From positions 89,794 to 153,793 of the forward strand of contig JARKIF010000078.1 in NCBI GenBank assembly GCA_029378245.1: 64,000 nt of DNA. The letters are read 5' to 3'. The translations under genes and the position numbers were made by a program. The first letter of the stretch is position 1, and each line of letters begins with the position of its first letter. Under the pieces are notes generated by a model that had not been told where the DNA came from, did not search any database, and saw nothing but the letters and a program-made list of their open reading frames with translations. Positions 1 through 12,165 of this stretch are shown here, piece after piece. The DNA is from Roridomyces roridus (Eukaryota; Basidiomycota; Agaricomycetes; Agaricales; Mycenaceae).

Positions 1-3000
1 GAAGAATCAGCTCACGAAGGTCATATACCCATTCGTTGAAGCCTCGGCCGGTGCGATGACTGGGAGCGCGATGCTGCAGCATGTACTGCGGCAGGGCTCT
101 CATCGTCACGTTCTCAGTGAGACCTTCCAATCGCTGTCGGCCATCCTCCCGCTTCTGAGCAAACTCGTCAACGCCGAGGCTGTGGCCATGTCCGATGCAA
201 TCATAATTCAGGCGGTCTATATTGCAATCGGCCCATTCTTCGTGACCGATGCGGGAGAGGAGGGCGGGGGTGGGAAGAAGGAGAAGGAGAGCGCGGTCAT
301 CAGGACATTTGGGAAGAGTGCGATGCGGGGACTGAGGTTGGATGCGTTGTCGTTGATCCGTGCTGTGCGTTTCTGGCGTCTTGTTCCTTTTTTGCAGATG
401 GCTAACGAGAAACAGATTTTCGCGAATCACGATGACCAGAGGGAGTGGATCATTGAGGAGATTCTTACTTCTCTCATCAAGCTTTCGGATACTAAGCAGA
501 AGGCAGGCCAGTTTCGGTGTGTCCAATTCTCCCTCTCTTGCATTTCACTGACGCATGTAGGCTTCGGGACGGCCGTTCAATTCGCACAGTGTCGGCACTC
601 CTCCTCCAACTTGTGCAGACGTCTGCGCATGATGTCCGTATTACTGCGCAGACTATTGCCAAGGATCGACAGAACAAGATTGCGTTGCGAAGGCATGAGA
701 GCTTTGTCGACAGTCAGAGTCAGAACCAAGCTGAAGAAGAGTTGCTGGACGATCAAGACTTGGCTGTTTGTCCTTGTTTGTCACCGACCACCATTCGATC
801 TTACCTTTTTCTGCAGGAGATACGGTTGTACAAGAACGGACTTGATTCTGCCACCAAGGCTGCGAAAAAGATTGTGATATTCCTTACACAGCGGTGGGTG
901 GTCTCATGTCCGCGGAGGCGATTGACTGATGTTCTCAAGGTCTGGGAAAGGCAAGGTCACCAAGAACACCAACGAGGCCGAATACCGTGCAATCTTTGAT
1001 AATTTGATATCCGACTTGTTGGCCGTACTTTATTGGCCAGAGTATCCGGCTGCGAGTCTCTTGTTGGGCATTGCTTCCAAGTTTATGGCAAGTCAGCTTC
1101 TTTCTGGTTCCTGGCGGGAGACTCAAGCTACCTAGCTATCTTCCTTAGACGACGTCAAGACCAGCCAAACGGATAGTAATGCTGCCAAGACGATGGCTCT
1201 GGATCATCTCGGTGTTATTGCTGCCCGCATTCGTTCTAGTATGCTGAAATTCCAACCCGGTACTGGTGATTCGGTGCCCAAGAAGCCGTTGAAACCATTG
1301 GACGAGGTGAGTTTTTCGAGTGTCGGCTGGTTGCCGACCACCCACTTTCCCGTTAGATTGTGCACAAGCTGGATTCCAAGCGTCTCGACAGGCTTCTGGA
1401 GAGCCATCAAGAAGTCGCAGCTCATCTTATCAAGCGATCGTCGGAAGACCAGGCGTACCATGTTCGTTCCACCTCTTTGTTAGGAACTGCGAAATTTAAT
1501 CGGATGTACAGAGTGCCCGCGAGCTGGCCGCTGCCAATCTGGGCCAGGAACTTGCCGTCGCCCTTGAGCGTCTCAATATTTCACTTTCGCATCCAGATGA
1601 AGAGGAAGAACTCAACATCCGTGACACCAGCAACCTTTTGCCCTTTGCACAAAAAGTCAAGAAGGCGATGCAAAACGTCTGGAAAGACCAAACGAGAGAT
1701 GTCTTTGACATTGGGTCCGCTATTGCCCTCACTAGCAGATAATGGAACTGACTGGAGTCATCTAGCTCTCAGGAAGAAGCGGCACGTGTGGATCGGGTGG
1801 CGGAGGAGATCGGGACGATCCAAACGTTAAGAAACTCTTTCCAGCCAATTCTGGGCACCATACTTGGAGCCCTCGACGCTCCGCCCATTTTCATGCGTAC
1901 CAAAGCACTGCGTGCGCTGGGTCAGATCGTCACCAGTGACCCCACGATCCTCGCTGAGGTTAGCACTATTTCTCAAAAGTTGTTCAATCTAAGCACCTTT
2001 CGCAGCCAAATGTACGCCGCGCCATCGAGAGTCATCTCCTTGATAGTTCTCCCGCTGTACGAGACGCGGCCGTCGAACTCATTGGAAAATACATGATCGA
2101 CTCGCCGGAGGTTGCTGGTGATTATTACAACAAGATCGCCGACCGTATGGCGGTAGGTTTGGTTTGTACAATAATAAAATAACCGACTCACGTTGACTAG
2201 GACACCGGCTTGAGCGTCAGGAAGCGCGTCATCAAACTTCTCAAGTCCTTTTATGCAGTGACGGACGACAACGAACGGAAAATCGACATTGCCGTGCGCC
2301 TTGTCCTGCGGAAGGCGGACGAAGACGAAACGGTCAAGGACCTCGCTATCAAGACGCTCGAGGACCTCTGGTTCCCCAATACTCCTCAGTCTGCGTTGAA
2401 AACCCGTGATAAAACGGCTACGCCAGATAAAAGTGTACTGGTTTCCAAAGTTGCTGTAATCGTGGGGGCTTGTGGGCACTTCAACGACCGACAGTCTCCG
2501 TTGGAGGGTATTTTGCACCAGATAATCTCGGACAAGCATGGGAACGAAGCGACCAACTTGCACGCCCGTTATTCCGAGATTTGCGAGGTGTTGATTGAAG
2601 GCCTCGTCGATGCGTCTGATGCTCGCTTTGTAAGTCGCAAAAACACAACACGTCTCAATACTGATTGATATGCAGACGCTCATCAACTGCCTTAAAACCA
2701 TACATCTCTTTACCGCCTCGTATCCCGCCATATTGTCTGGTTCCAACGCGACCACTCTTTTACCCTACCTGCAGAAAACCGCGACAACGGTGATTGCCTT
2801 GAACATCCTCTATATGTGTTTACTTACTCCTCCCTCAGGCGGAAGACCAACTGACAAATGATTATCTCTTGAAGATTTTCAGAGTCTCGATTCCTCATAT
2901 GCCGAGGACGGCCATCAAGTTTGCACAGGAGCTTCAAGCGACTCTTCAGCCCATGATCCTGAAGCCTCCTACCAACAACCTCTTCAATGCTCTACAAGAA

Positions 3001-4926
3001 GCAGTCTCTTGTATATGCACCGTCGTCCAATGTCTCACCCATGACTTTTTGCCCCTCGTGGGCTTGCTCAAGTCGTTAAACAGCAAGTTATCTCACTGTT
3101 CAAGGTTTCGGTAGCTCATATGGATTTAGCCCGTCTTCAGAACAGCCTGAGATCACTTGCAGCTGGCCACCAGTCCGAGACCCGCAGTCTCATCGTGGTG
3201 ATCATTATCGTCTCCTTGCTGGTTGAAAACTGCGATTTTGAGCGAGTTCGACGGGAAACTCCCGGTATGTCACTTCCATTTGTTGGGGTTACTTTGACTC
3301 AATCGTGTAGCTGCTGTGAATGACTTGAATGCCATCACTGGCTCAGTGAGTTTCCTTTTCCTCTCTAGAGTCGCAATTGACATGCCGTAGCGACCGGTCA
3401 TTGAACACATTTATGTCACCCTTCTGGGGATTTACCAGAAAACCTCGGATTCTCCGCTTCGGGGATGTATCTTGCGGTGTCTAGGGTTCTTGTTCCGAGC
3501 GCAACCTTCTTTGATGACAATGCCTTACTCGTCTGATATCATGGACGAGGTCTTTTCCTCTCCTGATCAAGAAAAGCGTGGTCAACTGCTCAAGATCATC
3601 CAAGACTTTTTGTTCTCGGAGGCGGCCAAGCATTCAGCGAAACAAAAGGGTGCGTATTTTCTCGTGTGCATTCGGCATTTGTTGATATTCATTCAAGATT
3701 CCAATGCCGCCAAAGGGAAACCAAAATCCACAGATGTCAACATGGATGAGCTCGTTGGCAACACGGATGGTTTTGCTGACTCGGGGTATGTTTGTCGCTA
3801 CTTTGGTGGGAGCGGTCACTGATATGCGTGTCAACAGCGTCAGTTCAGCTATCGTGCAGCGCTACCTCGATCACATTCTTACAGCGGCGTTGTCACCACA
3901 TCCCCTAATCCAGTCGACGGCCATTGATATCTTGACCTTTACGATCAAGCAGGGCTTGGCTCATCCGCTGCAGTCTTTCCCGACCATCGTTGCCCTTGAA
4001 ACGAGCTCGGTCGCCAACCTGTCCAATCGAGCTAGTTCGTTGCACTCGATCTTGCATAATAAGCACGCGTCGCTCTTGAACTCGCGATATGTACAGAGTG
4101 CGCGAACATCCTTTGACTACCAGCGGAGGATCAGTGCAGAAGGCGTTGTTGAAGGCGAGTGACATTTTCTCTCTATCTTTACATCTCATTAACCTAGAGA
4201 CAGGTTATCGCATGGCGCCAATGCCCATCGCTTTGCTCCAGCGGTGGTATTCCCTTGTTCGAGAGAAGCGGCCGACGCGGCAAGAGTTCTTAAAGTCGCT
4301 GGTCAAAGTCTTCCACTTGACCGGCCAGGACAGCGCCACTCAGGACGAGGTCGATTTTGTGCGATACATGGCAGAGAACTTTGCGTCCTTTGATTACAAG
4401 ACGCAAGAGGAAGTGATCACTGTCATCAAGGACTTGACTGTTGTTCTATCGACCGACGGAACGCGACTGCTCGAGGCTATCTCGCCGTCACATTTGTTGT
4501 CGCATTTGCGTGGGCCAGCGCCGGAGAGCATGGAAGTGGATGAGGTGCCGCCAGCAGCCGAAGTTGGGCCGGACATGTGTCCGTTGATGCGTGCTTCGGT
4601 TATCATCGGGATGGTGATGCTCCTGAAAGCGCACCTCAAGAACCTGTACTCGTTGTCTGAAGAGTGCGTTTACTGCTCTTGTTAAATTGGACTCGGCTGA
4701 TGCCTTTTTTCACAGCAAATGCGCAAAGTTTGTGGTCGGCAAGAAGAGTGCTGTTGGGGACAAGCCTGCGACGAGAAAGAACGACAAGGGTATCTCGTGG
4801 TCGCGGCTTCCGTATGCGACTGCGCCGATACTGACGTCCCAGGATGCTGATGCGCAAAAGGCGCGGTTCATCGAGGTTTGGAACGAGGATGGCGTCTCGG
4901 CTGAGCCTGAAGACGACTTTGCTTGA
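1..4926 (+). CDS. SCC2: Sister chromatid cohesion protein 2 (cohesin loader, Scc2/NIPBL/Mis4 family), 5' partial
   Basis: HEAT-repeat subunit of the Scc2-Scc4 complex that loads cohesin on chromatin in the nucleus. The reading frame is open from the left edge, so the N terminus lies outside the window. At least a dozen exons can be joined. Family signatures seen include the stretch around '[13 protein letters not shown]' (~450), '[17 protein letters not shown]' (~555-605), '[16 protein letters not shown]' (~1905-1955), a run after 1990 reading '[16 protein letters not shown]', and '[12 protein letters not shown]' (~2220). The C terminus is acidic and ends with TGA at 4924-4926. The protein is the counterpart of the Rad9 cohesion factor known from Coprinopsis (family knowledge). 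The next gene is convergent, 117 bp away. Exon borders are by eye; identity is firm because several separate conserved blocks agree. Confidence 0.9.
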
Positions 4927-5043
4927 CACTTGCTTTCGCTTTGCTATTTTTTCCGGTTAACTTATCACCTCCGCATTTGTTGTACAGCTCTATAGAAATC
5001 ATTATAGCAGTAATAGATACAATACATACAACTTCTAAGTAAA

Positions 5044-6101
5044 TTATGGTCTGCCTACAGCTCCGTTGACGAAGAGTGCAGGACCCTTTGGGAGCTCTCC
5101 GCCGCCAAGTGCCTCCTTGGTCACATCATCTAAATTGGGCTCGGAGAAAAAGGACCACTCGAGGGTACCGCCGTACTGCTTGGGCAGATTCTCCGCTTCG
5201 ATGAGCGTGAGCAGCGTCTCTGCGGGGTTCTTGCCAAGAATGTGAATCTTGTTCCTCGTCCCTTGGTCGAACCACCCTTTGATCCAGCCCCAGATGGTGG
5301 GGAAAAACGCGGGGGCGTTGACGACTGCGATGGTGCTTAGGGTTTCGGGGTAGTTTGCTGTGGCCAGCTTTGCGGATTCGGCGAGGTGGCCGCGGAGGGA
5401 CCACATTGAGCCTAGGGAGATGTTCTGCAGGTCGATGATGGTTACGACGCAGGATATGGGCGTCGGATGAGTGGGGTGAGGGAGGTGCGTGCAAAGCGGG
5501 AAGATGAATCGCGTCATGAGTTCGTATAGCGCGACGCTGGACTTTTGTGAGTGGAATAGATTTGGACGGAGATGGTGACGTACATTCGCTGGTACCTTCG
5601 AGATTGAGGGACGGCATTCAGCTCTTTCTGGATTTTCGAGTCGAGCGAGGCAAGGTGGTACACATAGACTGGCATGCCATTCTGCCCTCGTTCAACAACA
5701 TCGTTAGACAAAGTGGAAGCACCATTCACCTTATCACGCCGACCCGTCCACCGAGGGTAATACCGCCGACTGTTCTCAAATTCATCGGCATCGAATGTGG
5801 AGTATAGAGCCACGACATCGTTTTTGCGCCGCCAGGCCTCGGCGTCAGAGAATTGCTTTAGTGCAGCAGTGGTATCCCAGCCCCGAGCTCGCAGGAAGCG
5901 GCTGTTGACCGAATGAGCTATGGGCGTTCACGGATGCTTGACGCAACGCACGCACAGCAGGGTCGCGTCGTCCGTGGTAGGACTTGCGGCGTCGTAGAGT
6001 TTGGCGTCAGTGAGTGCGGCCTTGAAGGCGATGAGAGCAGATTCTTGAGAAGGTGTGAGGTGGCCTAGGTGGCCAGCAAAGAGGTCGAACGAGTCCGACA
6101 T
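5044..6101 (-). CDS. Sec14-like CRAL-TRIO lipid transfer protein
   Basis: Predicted phosphatidylinositol/phosphatidylcholine transfer protein of the Sec14 type. The first exon starts at 6101 ('MSDSFDLFAGHLGHLTPSQE') and holds the CRAL-TRIO N helix region; after splicing it reads on to 'LLRFLRARGWDTTAAL', the usual N-domain signature. The lipid-binding lobe follows: 'NGMPVYVYHL', then 'CVVTIIDLQNISLGSMW' and 'YPETLSTIAVVNAPAFF' (~5300-5350), then 'KIHILG'. The stop is TAA at 5044-5046. Length of about 290 residues fits the family. The upstream in-frame ATG at 6227 was rejected because the conserved region begins at 6101. It is convergent with SCC2 and lies downstream of the CoA-transferase gene on the same strand. 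Which Sec14 paralogue it is cannot be told from sequence alone. Confidence 0.86.
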
Positions 6102-6211
6102 GGGTGTTACTTGCAAGGAGATCCGACCTCCGAGACGCCGCGCACGTTCTGACGCGGTCAGAGATTTGATACAGACGCGACGCGTTTCACGCGACTTGGT
6201 ATTCAAATTAC

Positions 6212-7754
6212 TCAATACATGCTCCACTCGGCCTCATCCACATCCAATCTGCCCATCGGCGCCCTTCCAGTATCAAGCACCGGCGTATGCTCTAAAACAG
6301 CAGCATGTCTCACCGCCGTCATCTCTTGCCCTCCATCTCGCCAACTGCTACTGAGCTTGACAATCTCCTCATCCTTCGGCGATTCCGGGAATGCCTTGCC
6401 CACCCCAAAAGCTTGCTCGGGTTCAAGTCGACCGAGTGATTTCACCCACTCCCCGACTGCAGCAAGGGATACGCGGACTTCGTAGGACCCGCCTTCGGTA
6501 ACAGTCTTGCAAAGCGCTGCGTTGACTCCGAATGCGAGGAAATACGCCGCTGCATGATCGAGGGCTTGCATGGGGAGCGGTCGGGGCGCGACGGGGCGGT
6601 CTTTTTCCGCATGAAATCGCTGGTAAGCCTCCCCTTCGGCGACATTAAATCCCGTTGCGGTTTGTACGAGCGAGTCGAAACCCCGTCGGTCTTTCCACGG
6701 ACCATCCCACCCCCAAGCAGTCAAATTAGCAACAACGATCCCAGGGCGCAACACCGCCAGATCGGGTGCACCGAATCCCTTCTCGGCTAACCCGCCGGGG
6801 CGATATGCCTGGAGGAAGACATCCGCAGATGAGGCGAGCGCCCTCAGCTTCTCCCGGGCTGCTGGGCTAGTGAGATCGAGCTGGGCCGTGCGTTTGAGGC
6901 GCGAGGTGTCGATGTCCAAGGTGGGGAGTGCAGGAAGGTGTGGGGAGGTTAGCCAAAGGACGTCGGCGCCATGGGCTGCCAGGTAGCAGGTGAATGCTGT
7001 CTAAAAGAAAGGGAGGATAACAAACCAGCCAGGGTACGTCCTGCTATAGGGCCGGCTAAAACGCGGCTCAAGTCCAAGGTGCGGATGCCTTCCAGAGGTC
7101 TTGTGAAAGGTCCGGCAGATGCTCTCTTTGGCGCGTCACCGATTTTGATGATCTGCACAGGAGGGACACTGGATAGTGCCTGTCTCTGCGGATGTGCGTC
7201 CCATTGAGCGATGGACCGGAGGGCGGTGGCACACATCCCACGTGCGGCGGCTGCGGTTTCAAACTCCTCTGCGTTCCAGCCAAGGAGGGCAGATTCAACG
7301 TCGGTGCGGGTCAAGGAGGGTGTGTTGGGAAGGTTCAGGAGAGAAAGAATTCCTTGACGGTGATGCGGAAAGTTGGTGTGTATGCGGACATAGCTATCAT
7401 CTTTGGTTTTGTAAAGACCGGCGATGCTGTCCCAGGTAGGACCGGGGGAGTGCCCCTCAAGGGTATAAAATGCCTCACTGTCTGTCGGTGAGTAAGTCGG
7501 TCGTTGTGAGATACTGGAGAAGGGTGCCAACGAAAGTCAAGGACGGCATGACGCGCGTCGACGGACACGGTCTGGTCCACACCTGAGCGCAGAAAGTGGA
7601 AATAAGTAGCAGAGAGGGCGGCCAAGCCGATGGCGGTCTGTGAAGCGAGCCCAAGTCTAAAGGAACAGTTGATTGCAGAGTCTGGGTCGCCCAAGAGGTG
7701 CAGACGAGACAGGAAGGAAGCCGGGAGGCCTGTTGATTGCCACAGTTTGAGCAT
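6212..7754 (-). CDS. Family III (CaiB/BaiF-type) acyl-CoA transferase
   Basis: Class III CoA-transferase, moving CoA between carboxylic acids; the substrate cannot be inferred. The N-terminal part starts at 7754 and contains 'SVDARHAVLDFR'. A 41-nt intron joins it to an exon with 'PTWDSIAGLY' and 'YVRIHTNFPHHR'. The main CoA-transferase III domain then starts at 'PLEGIRTLDLSRVLAGP' (~7050-7100) and continues through 'ADVFLQAYRPGGLAEKGFG' and 'VANLTAWGWDGPW' (~6700-6800) to a TGA stop at 6212-6214. The layout, with an N-terminal partial repeat ahead of the main domain, is found in many fungal members. Calling it formyl-CoA transferase or alpha-methylacyl-CoA racemase would go beyond the evidence. 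Confidence 0.85.
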
Positions 7755-7868
7755 AAACGCAGTAACTGAGTAAGTAGCCGCACAGTCACGGTGAGAAAGG
7801 GAATTGATTGCCTAAACGCGGTCGTGGGAAAATCAACAACGACGCGTCTGTTCTAAACCTGAACGACG

Positions 7869-9587
7869 ATGCTACAGCTGCCGCCCGGCTCAATACTCAT
7901 ACACCCTCCCTTCGATAATGTCGTTCTTGGCCCCGAAGGCATGACCTACGCCATTCTTGCCGAGCACCCAGACTGGTTCCTCGACGTAAAAGACTGGATC
8001 ACCCTCGACGACGACGACACCCAGCGCATTTCCTATCACTCGGCCCTCGTTCCACCAGAGAGCGCCAGTGAGGCTCGTTGCCTTTTTTGCAGGCAGCTAG
8101 TTGCAAGGGCAAATTGGAAGATCCACGTCCGCGAGGAGCATCGGGTTATGCTCGATCTCGGCCAATTCAACTCACTCGCAGCTTCATGTAGGTATAATGG
8201 TACATTTTCCGTTCTCCTTTTGAACGCGCGACTTCTACAGCCATGCACGTGCCCGACGCGCCAATTCCTGCCAATACCTCCGCACCCATGGAACGCCAAC
8301 TCGGCCCCGCGATGAAGGAGAAAAAGATTGCAGACGACGAAAGCGAGGATGTCAAGGCGCTGAAAGAGAAGAAGAAGGCTGGGGAGGGAGAGGAGGCCAA
8401 GTCGAAATCGGTAAAGAAAGGCAAAGGCAATGCCGAGGACGAACCCGCGTCCAAGTCTTTCGAGGACGTCGACGACGAAGCGTCGTCCGAGGCACCGAAA
8501 CCTGTGAAGAAGAAGAAAAAGACGGCGCAGGTGGAGTTGGATGTCGAGGTGGATGATACTGTGAAACCGGTGACGAAGAAGAAGAAGAAATCAGCGCAGG
8601 TTGCCGCGACGATGGAGTCAACAAAGACGCCAAAGAGCACAAATGCCGCTCCCGAGCCAAAGAAAGCGCCCAAGAAACACAAGAAGCAGCAGGATCAAGT
8701 TGAGAACGACGAGCCAGCTTGGACCAGGAAGAAGATTCTGAAGCGCAAGAGAGATGTCGATGCCGTCGCAGAGAGCACTCAGCAGCCCAAGAAAAGGAAG
8801 AATAAAACTTCTGCCGCTCCTCCGTCTTCCGATGCGCCGCCGTCCAATAGCCAAACCCTTGCTTTATCGTCTGATGCCCCTACCCTCGTCGAGGACGACG
8901 AATCCTCTGAACCGGAAGGAGAACTCATCTGCGATCAAGGCCACAAGGACGGTGCGGTTCGTACTCCTACAGGTAATCTCAAAACTTCTCACCCTTCTGC
9001 CAAATCTATAATGTCGGTTGTGGCACTCCCCAGCCGAGGACGACCTAGTTAACTCCGATGGGTCTGTGGTGGAATTGGGTTGGGAGCATTTTTTGAAGGA
9101 TATTCCGCAAGAGCCCCTCGATTTTCCCATGATTTCGGCGATGCCGTTCCTCGACGATCCGGCGGCGTGGGCTGAGGCCAACTCTACTGCGCCAGTCCAT
9201 CTGTACGACGAGGATTGGTGTGTGACGATTGACGGTGTCAGGTTCACGTACGATGGGCAGTGTGCGGACCGGAATTTGTTGGTGGATGGGGCGTTCTTAC
9301 CGGTGCCGACGACGGATGAACGCGAGCAGGTGAGAGTGGAGGAGCTGGCCTTTGAGGAGGAGAAGTTGCCTCGGGTGTTTTGGACGGGGAAACATCGCCA
9401 GGTTGAAGACGACGAGGAGGAGGAAGAAGAGGAAGAAGAAGAAGAATTTTGTCCGCCCGCTCTTTATTGTCACGCTGACATGGACGTGGAATGGCCCGGG
9501 AATCCTAGTCTTGCTCCTTTCATTTTGCCTGCTGCTTGGTACGTATGCCAGTTGCATCTCGGTGCTTGGACTGATATTTTTTGCTAG
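7869..9587 (+). CDS. Lys/Glu-rich protein with N-terminal C2H2-like finger, function unknown
   Basis: Not recognised. The start at 7869 gives 'MLQLPPGSILIHPPF'. Around residues 70-95 there is a possible single zinc finger, C-X2-C-X11-H-X4-H ('CLFCRQLVARANWKIH', then 'EEH'). After the first intron (8190-8240) comes a long stretch rich in Lys, Glu, Ala and Ser with many KKKK and EE runs, typical of disordered nuclear or nucleolar proteins. A conserved-looking segment follows after 9040 ('LGWEHFLKDIPQEPLDFPM', 'VTIDGVRFTYDG'), then a poly-Glu run (9410-9448). The C terminus is ambiguous: unspliced, the frame ends with TAG at 9585-9587; splicing the intron 9539-9587 creates a TGA at the junction. 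Nuclear location is inferred only from composition. Confidence 0.6.
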
Positions 9588-10038
9588 ACCTACTCTCAAT
9601 GCTGGATACTCGGAGACTGGAATGGATGGATTTGCTTGTGCTTTCTGGAATTGCTTGCGACTGGTGGATTGCTTGAGACTGGTAGATGCTTGAGACTGCT
9701 CCTTTTGTTCTTCAATGTGCTTGTTGTCAGAATACATCTGGGATTAGTTCGTGTTGAAGGTTGAGTTCGTGCCCAATTTGAAGTGAAGACAGTTGTGATG
9801 CCGGGCCGAGTCAATGCCGAGTTCGCTTTTTGTTTGCATATGTCAACTTGAACTTGGATCACCCGACGTGGATATCGACTGACGGCGATGCAAACGGGCC
9901 TTATTGAAACCTTTACCTTGCAAGGAGATCCGGGCCGGAGCTGGTCACTTGAATTTCCAACTTTCTCCGGTATCCAGTCGTCCTCGTTTTCAGAAACCAC
10001 CCGACCGCTCGCGTGCTTTCCATTTTCTCCGACGCGCC
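9588..10038. other. Intergenic region between the Lys-rich gene and the GH43 gene
   Basis: No coding signal supported on either strand. The left part should be 3' untranslated sequence of the Lys-rich gene and the right part the promoter of the arabinanase gene, which ends in a clear TATA element. Confidence 0.5.
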
Positions 10039-10045
10039 TATAAAT
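10039..10045 (+). promoter_or_regulatory. TATA box of the GH43 gene
   Basis: TATAAAT lies 35 nt before the ATG at 10080. The spacing implies a very short 5' leader, usual for highly inducible fungal secreted-enzyme genes. Seen directly; use as a promoter is inferred. Confidence 0.55.
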
Positions 10046-10079
10046 CTACTGAACAACATGCTGCTTTGCGACCACTCTC

Positions 10080-11606
10080 ATGTTTCTGCTCAGTCTCCTC
10101 CCTGTCTTTGCCACCCTCGCTCGCGCAGCCGTTGGCCCTGGTGTAGTTAAAGGGAATGTGAACCCCGTTGCGGATCCCTCCCTGTGCAAATCTAGCAGTG
10201 GAGAATATTTCCTTTTCTGTGCGCACTTTGTCACTCCCAATAATTCAACGCATTATTGAACGACTTGGAAGCGACCGCCCCAGGAATACAAATCCGCACC
10301 TCCACTGACCGTACCACCTGGACTCTTCAAGGCCTCGTGTGGCCTAATGGCGCCAGTTGGACTGACGGTCAGTTCTCGGGGCCCTTTTCCTTTGCAGCCG
10401 TTACTGAACCAATCCAGCTTATACCGGAACTTCCAACGGGTAACTATGTATCCGGTCGACCAATTGTCTTGTGTTGATTATACGTCCAGGAATCTCTGGG
10501 CGCCGGATTGCACCGTTATCGGCGGTACTTTCTACGTCTGTTCGCCGTTGTTTCCGATGGCTTGTATGCTCATCCTTCACAGCTCTACTACGCTGCCTCG
10601 TCATTCGGCTCGCAAAACGTGCGTTCTGCTCACCTTGCTCTTCGAGGTCTCATGCGACGTGAATCAAGTCTGCGATATTCTTCGCAAAATCCACCACCGG
10701 TCTTCCCGGCAGCTGGACTAACGAAGGGCTCGTCACCTCGACCTCCACTGGTGCAACTTATAATGCGATCGATCCCAAGTGCTTTTCATTTTTACTGGTT
10801 GTTGAATGGTTCTTAATGATTCCGCAGCCTCCTCATCGGTATGTTCTTTACTCAAACAAAAATCTATTCAGCTCAAATCGTTCCAGTCGGCAGCAACTGG
10901 TATCTCTCCCTCGGAAGTTTCTGGACTGGCATTAAACTGATGACGTACGCAATATTCAGCCCTCCCCTCGCAGTTTTAAATGTTCTCCAGCCTGTCCTCC
11001 TCCACGGGCAAGCCGTCCAGCACCGCCGTTACCTCGCTCGCGACACGCACAGCAAACAGCGGTGCCATCGAGGCGAGCGTCATATACCCCTTTGGCTCAT
11101 TCTACTACCTCTTCTCGTCTTGGGATAACTGCTGTGACGGCACGTCCAGGTTAGCCGGTGACCCTCCCTTCCACTTGACCTGAATAACACAGTCTTTTAG
11201 CACATACAACATCCGCGTGGGTCGCTCCTCGAGTGTAACGGGCCCCTTCGTCGACGCCTCAGGCATCTCTCTCCTCAACGGCGGCGGCACCCTCGTCCTC
11301 GGGACCCAAACCCAGTTTAACGAATTTGGGCCTGGGGGACAGGACTTGCTCACAGATAGCGATGGCACTGTTATGGTTTATCGTGGGTGTCTCTGGCCTT
11401 TCCCCTTGCAAGTGCTGAATGAATGGTAGATTACTATACCTCTGCGGGCACACTGGTGAGTGTGGTCCATTTGCCTTCAATTGCGACTGGACTAATCGTT
11501 TGTAGTTGGGCATCAATTTACTGAACTTTTCGAGTGGATGGCCGGTACGTTGTTTGCGATCTTTAGCGCGTTATAGGCTGACTTTTACTTCCAGGTCGTT
11601 GTGTGA
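10080..11606 (+). CDS. Secreted GH43 arabinan endo-1,5-alpha-L-arabinosidase
   Basis: Predicted endo-arabinanase that cuts the alpha-1,5-arabinan side chains of pectin outside the cell. The start at 10080 gives a short signal peptide ('MFLLSLLPVFATLARA'). The five-bladed propeller landmarks appear in order over many small exons: 'NPVADPSLC' with the general-base Asp, 'LWAPDC' with the pKa-modulating Asp, 'YYAASSFGSQN', 'NAIDPSLL', 'GAIEASVIY' with the likely catalytic Glu (~11060-11090), 'YYLFSSWDNCC', and 'FGPGGQDLLTDSDG' (~11320-11360). The last intron (11534-11594) leads to a four-codon exon ending with TGA at 11604-11606. About nine introns are needed. An upstream ATG at 10058 is in another frame and was not used. 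No neighbouring carbohydrate-active gene is seen. Arabinanase over exo-arabinosidase is favoured by the FGSQN and GPGGQD blocks, but activity is inferred. Confidence 0.82.
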
Positions 11607-12165
11607 TACCGTTAGGGTCTTGTTGTGTATGCATGAATATTACATCTTTTGGCGCGAGGTGTCGTGCGACTCCGACTTTTTCATTCCAACTTCTACCACG
11701 CGAAATTATTCAATTCAAGGAGGCAATTCGTGAAACCTGCTTGTTAAGGGTCTGAACGTCAGCGAGACAACCAGCCCGGCCTGCCGAGGAGCGCATCAAT
11801 CCTGTCCGCTGAATTGTTCTTTGTGGTTCCAACGTTAATTTATCTGCACACTTCTGAAAATCAGGTTGTCGATGTAAAATTGTGCAGGATACGATGGGAC
11901 CTATATTTCTGCAAGGGAGAGCATCTTGCGGGAATTGGGTTCACGGCAGACGGTAGCCAGTGATGGCCGCCACTGATCGGCGATGTACTTCTCTCTTACC
12001 ACACTCCGTATTCAAACGCCATCGTCGCGCAACAGTCGCGCCTTCGGGTACTGCCAGGTCAACCCTCACCTGGAAATAACAACCGACCCAAGCGGATAGC
12101 CAAAAGGACTTCTGGCGATAAAATACCGAATCAGCAAAAGCGATGGCCCCGCATCGTGAGCACAT
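11607..12165. other. Intergenic region between GH43 and DUG2 genes
   Basis: No supported gene. The sequence is moderately AT-rich in its first half, consistent with a terminator region, and carries the DUG2 promoter in its second half. No TATA box or repeat stands out. Confidence 0.45.

Noticed and set aside
1973..2755. 260-codon minus-strand frame inside SCC2
   Set aside because: It is antisense to well-conserved SCC2 exons and their introns and matches no family.
7485..7540. Apparent frameshift in the CoA-transferase gene
   Set aside because: A 41-nt GT...AG intron ending at TGAG joins 'FRWHPSP' to 'AFYTLEGHSPGP' in frame.
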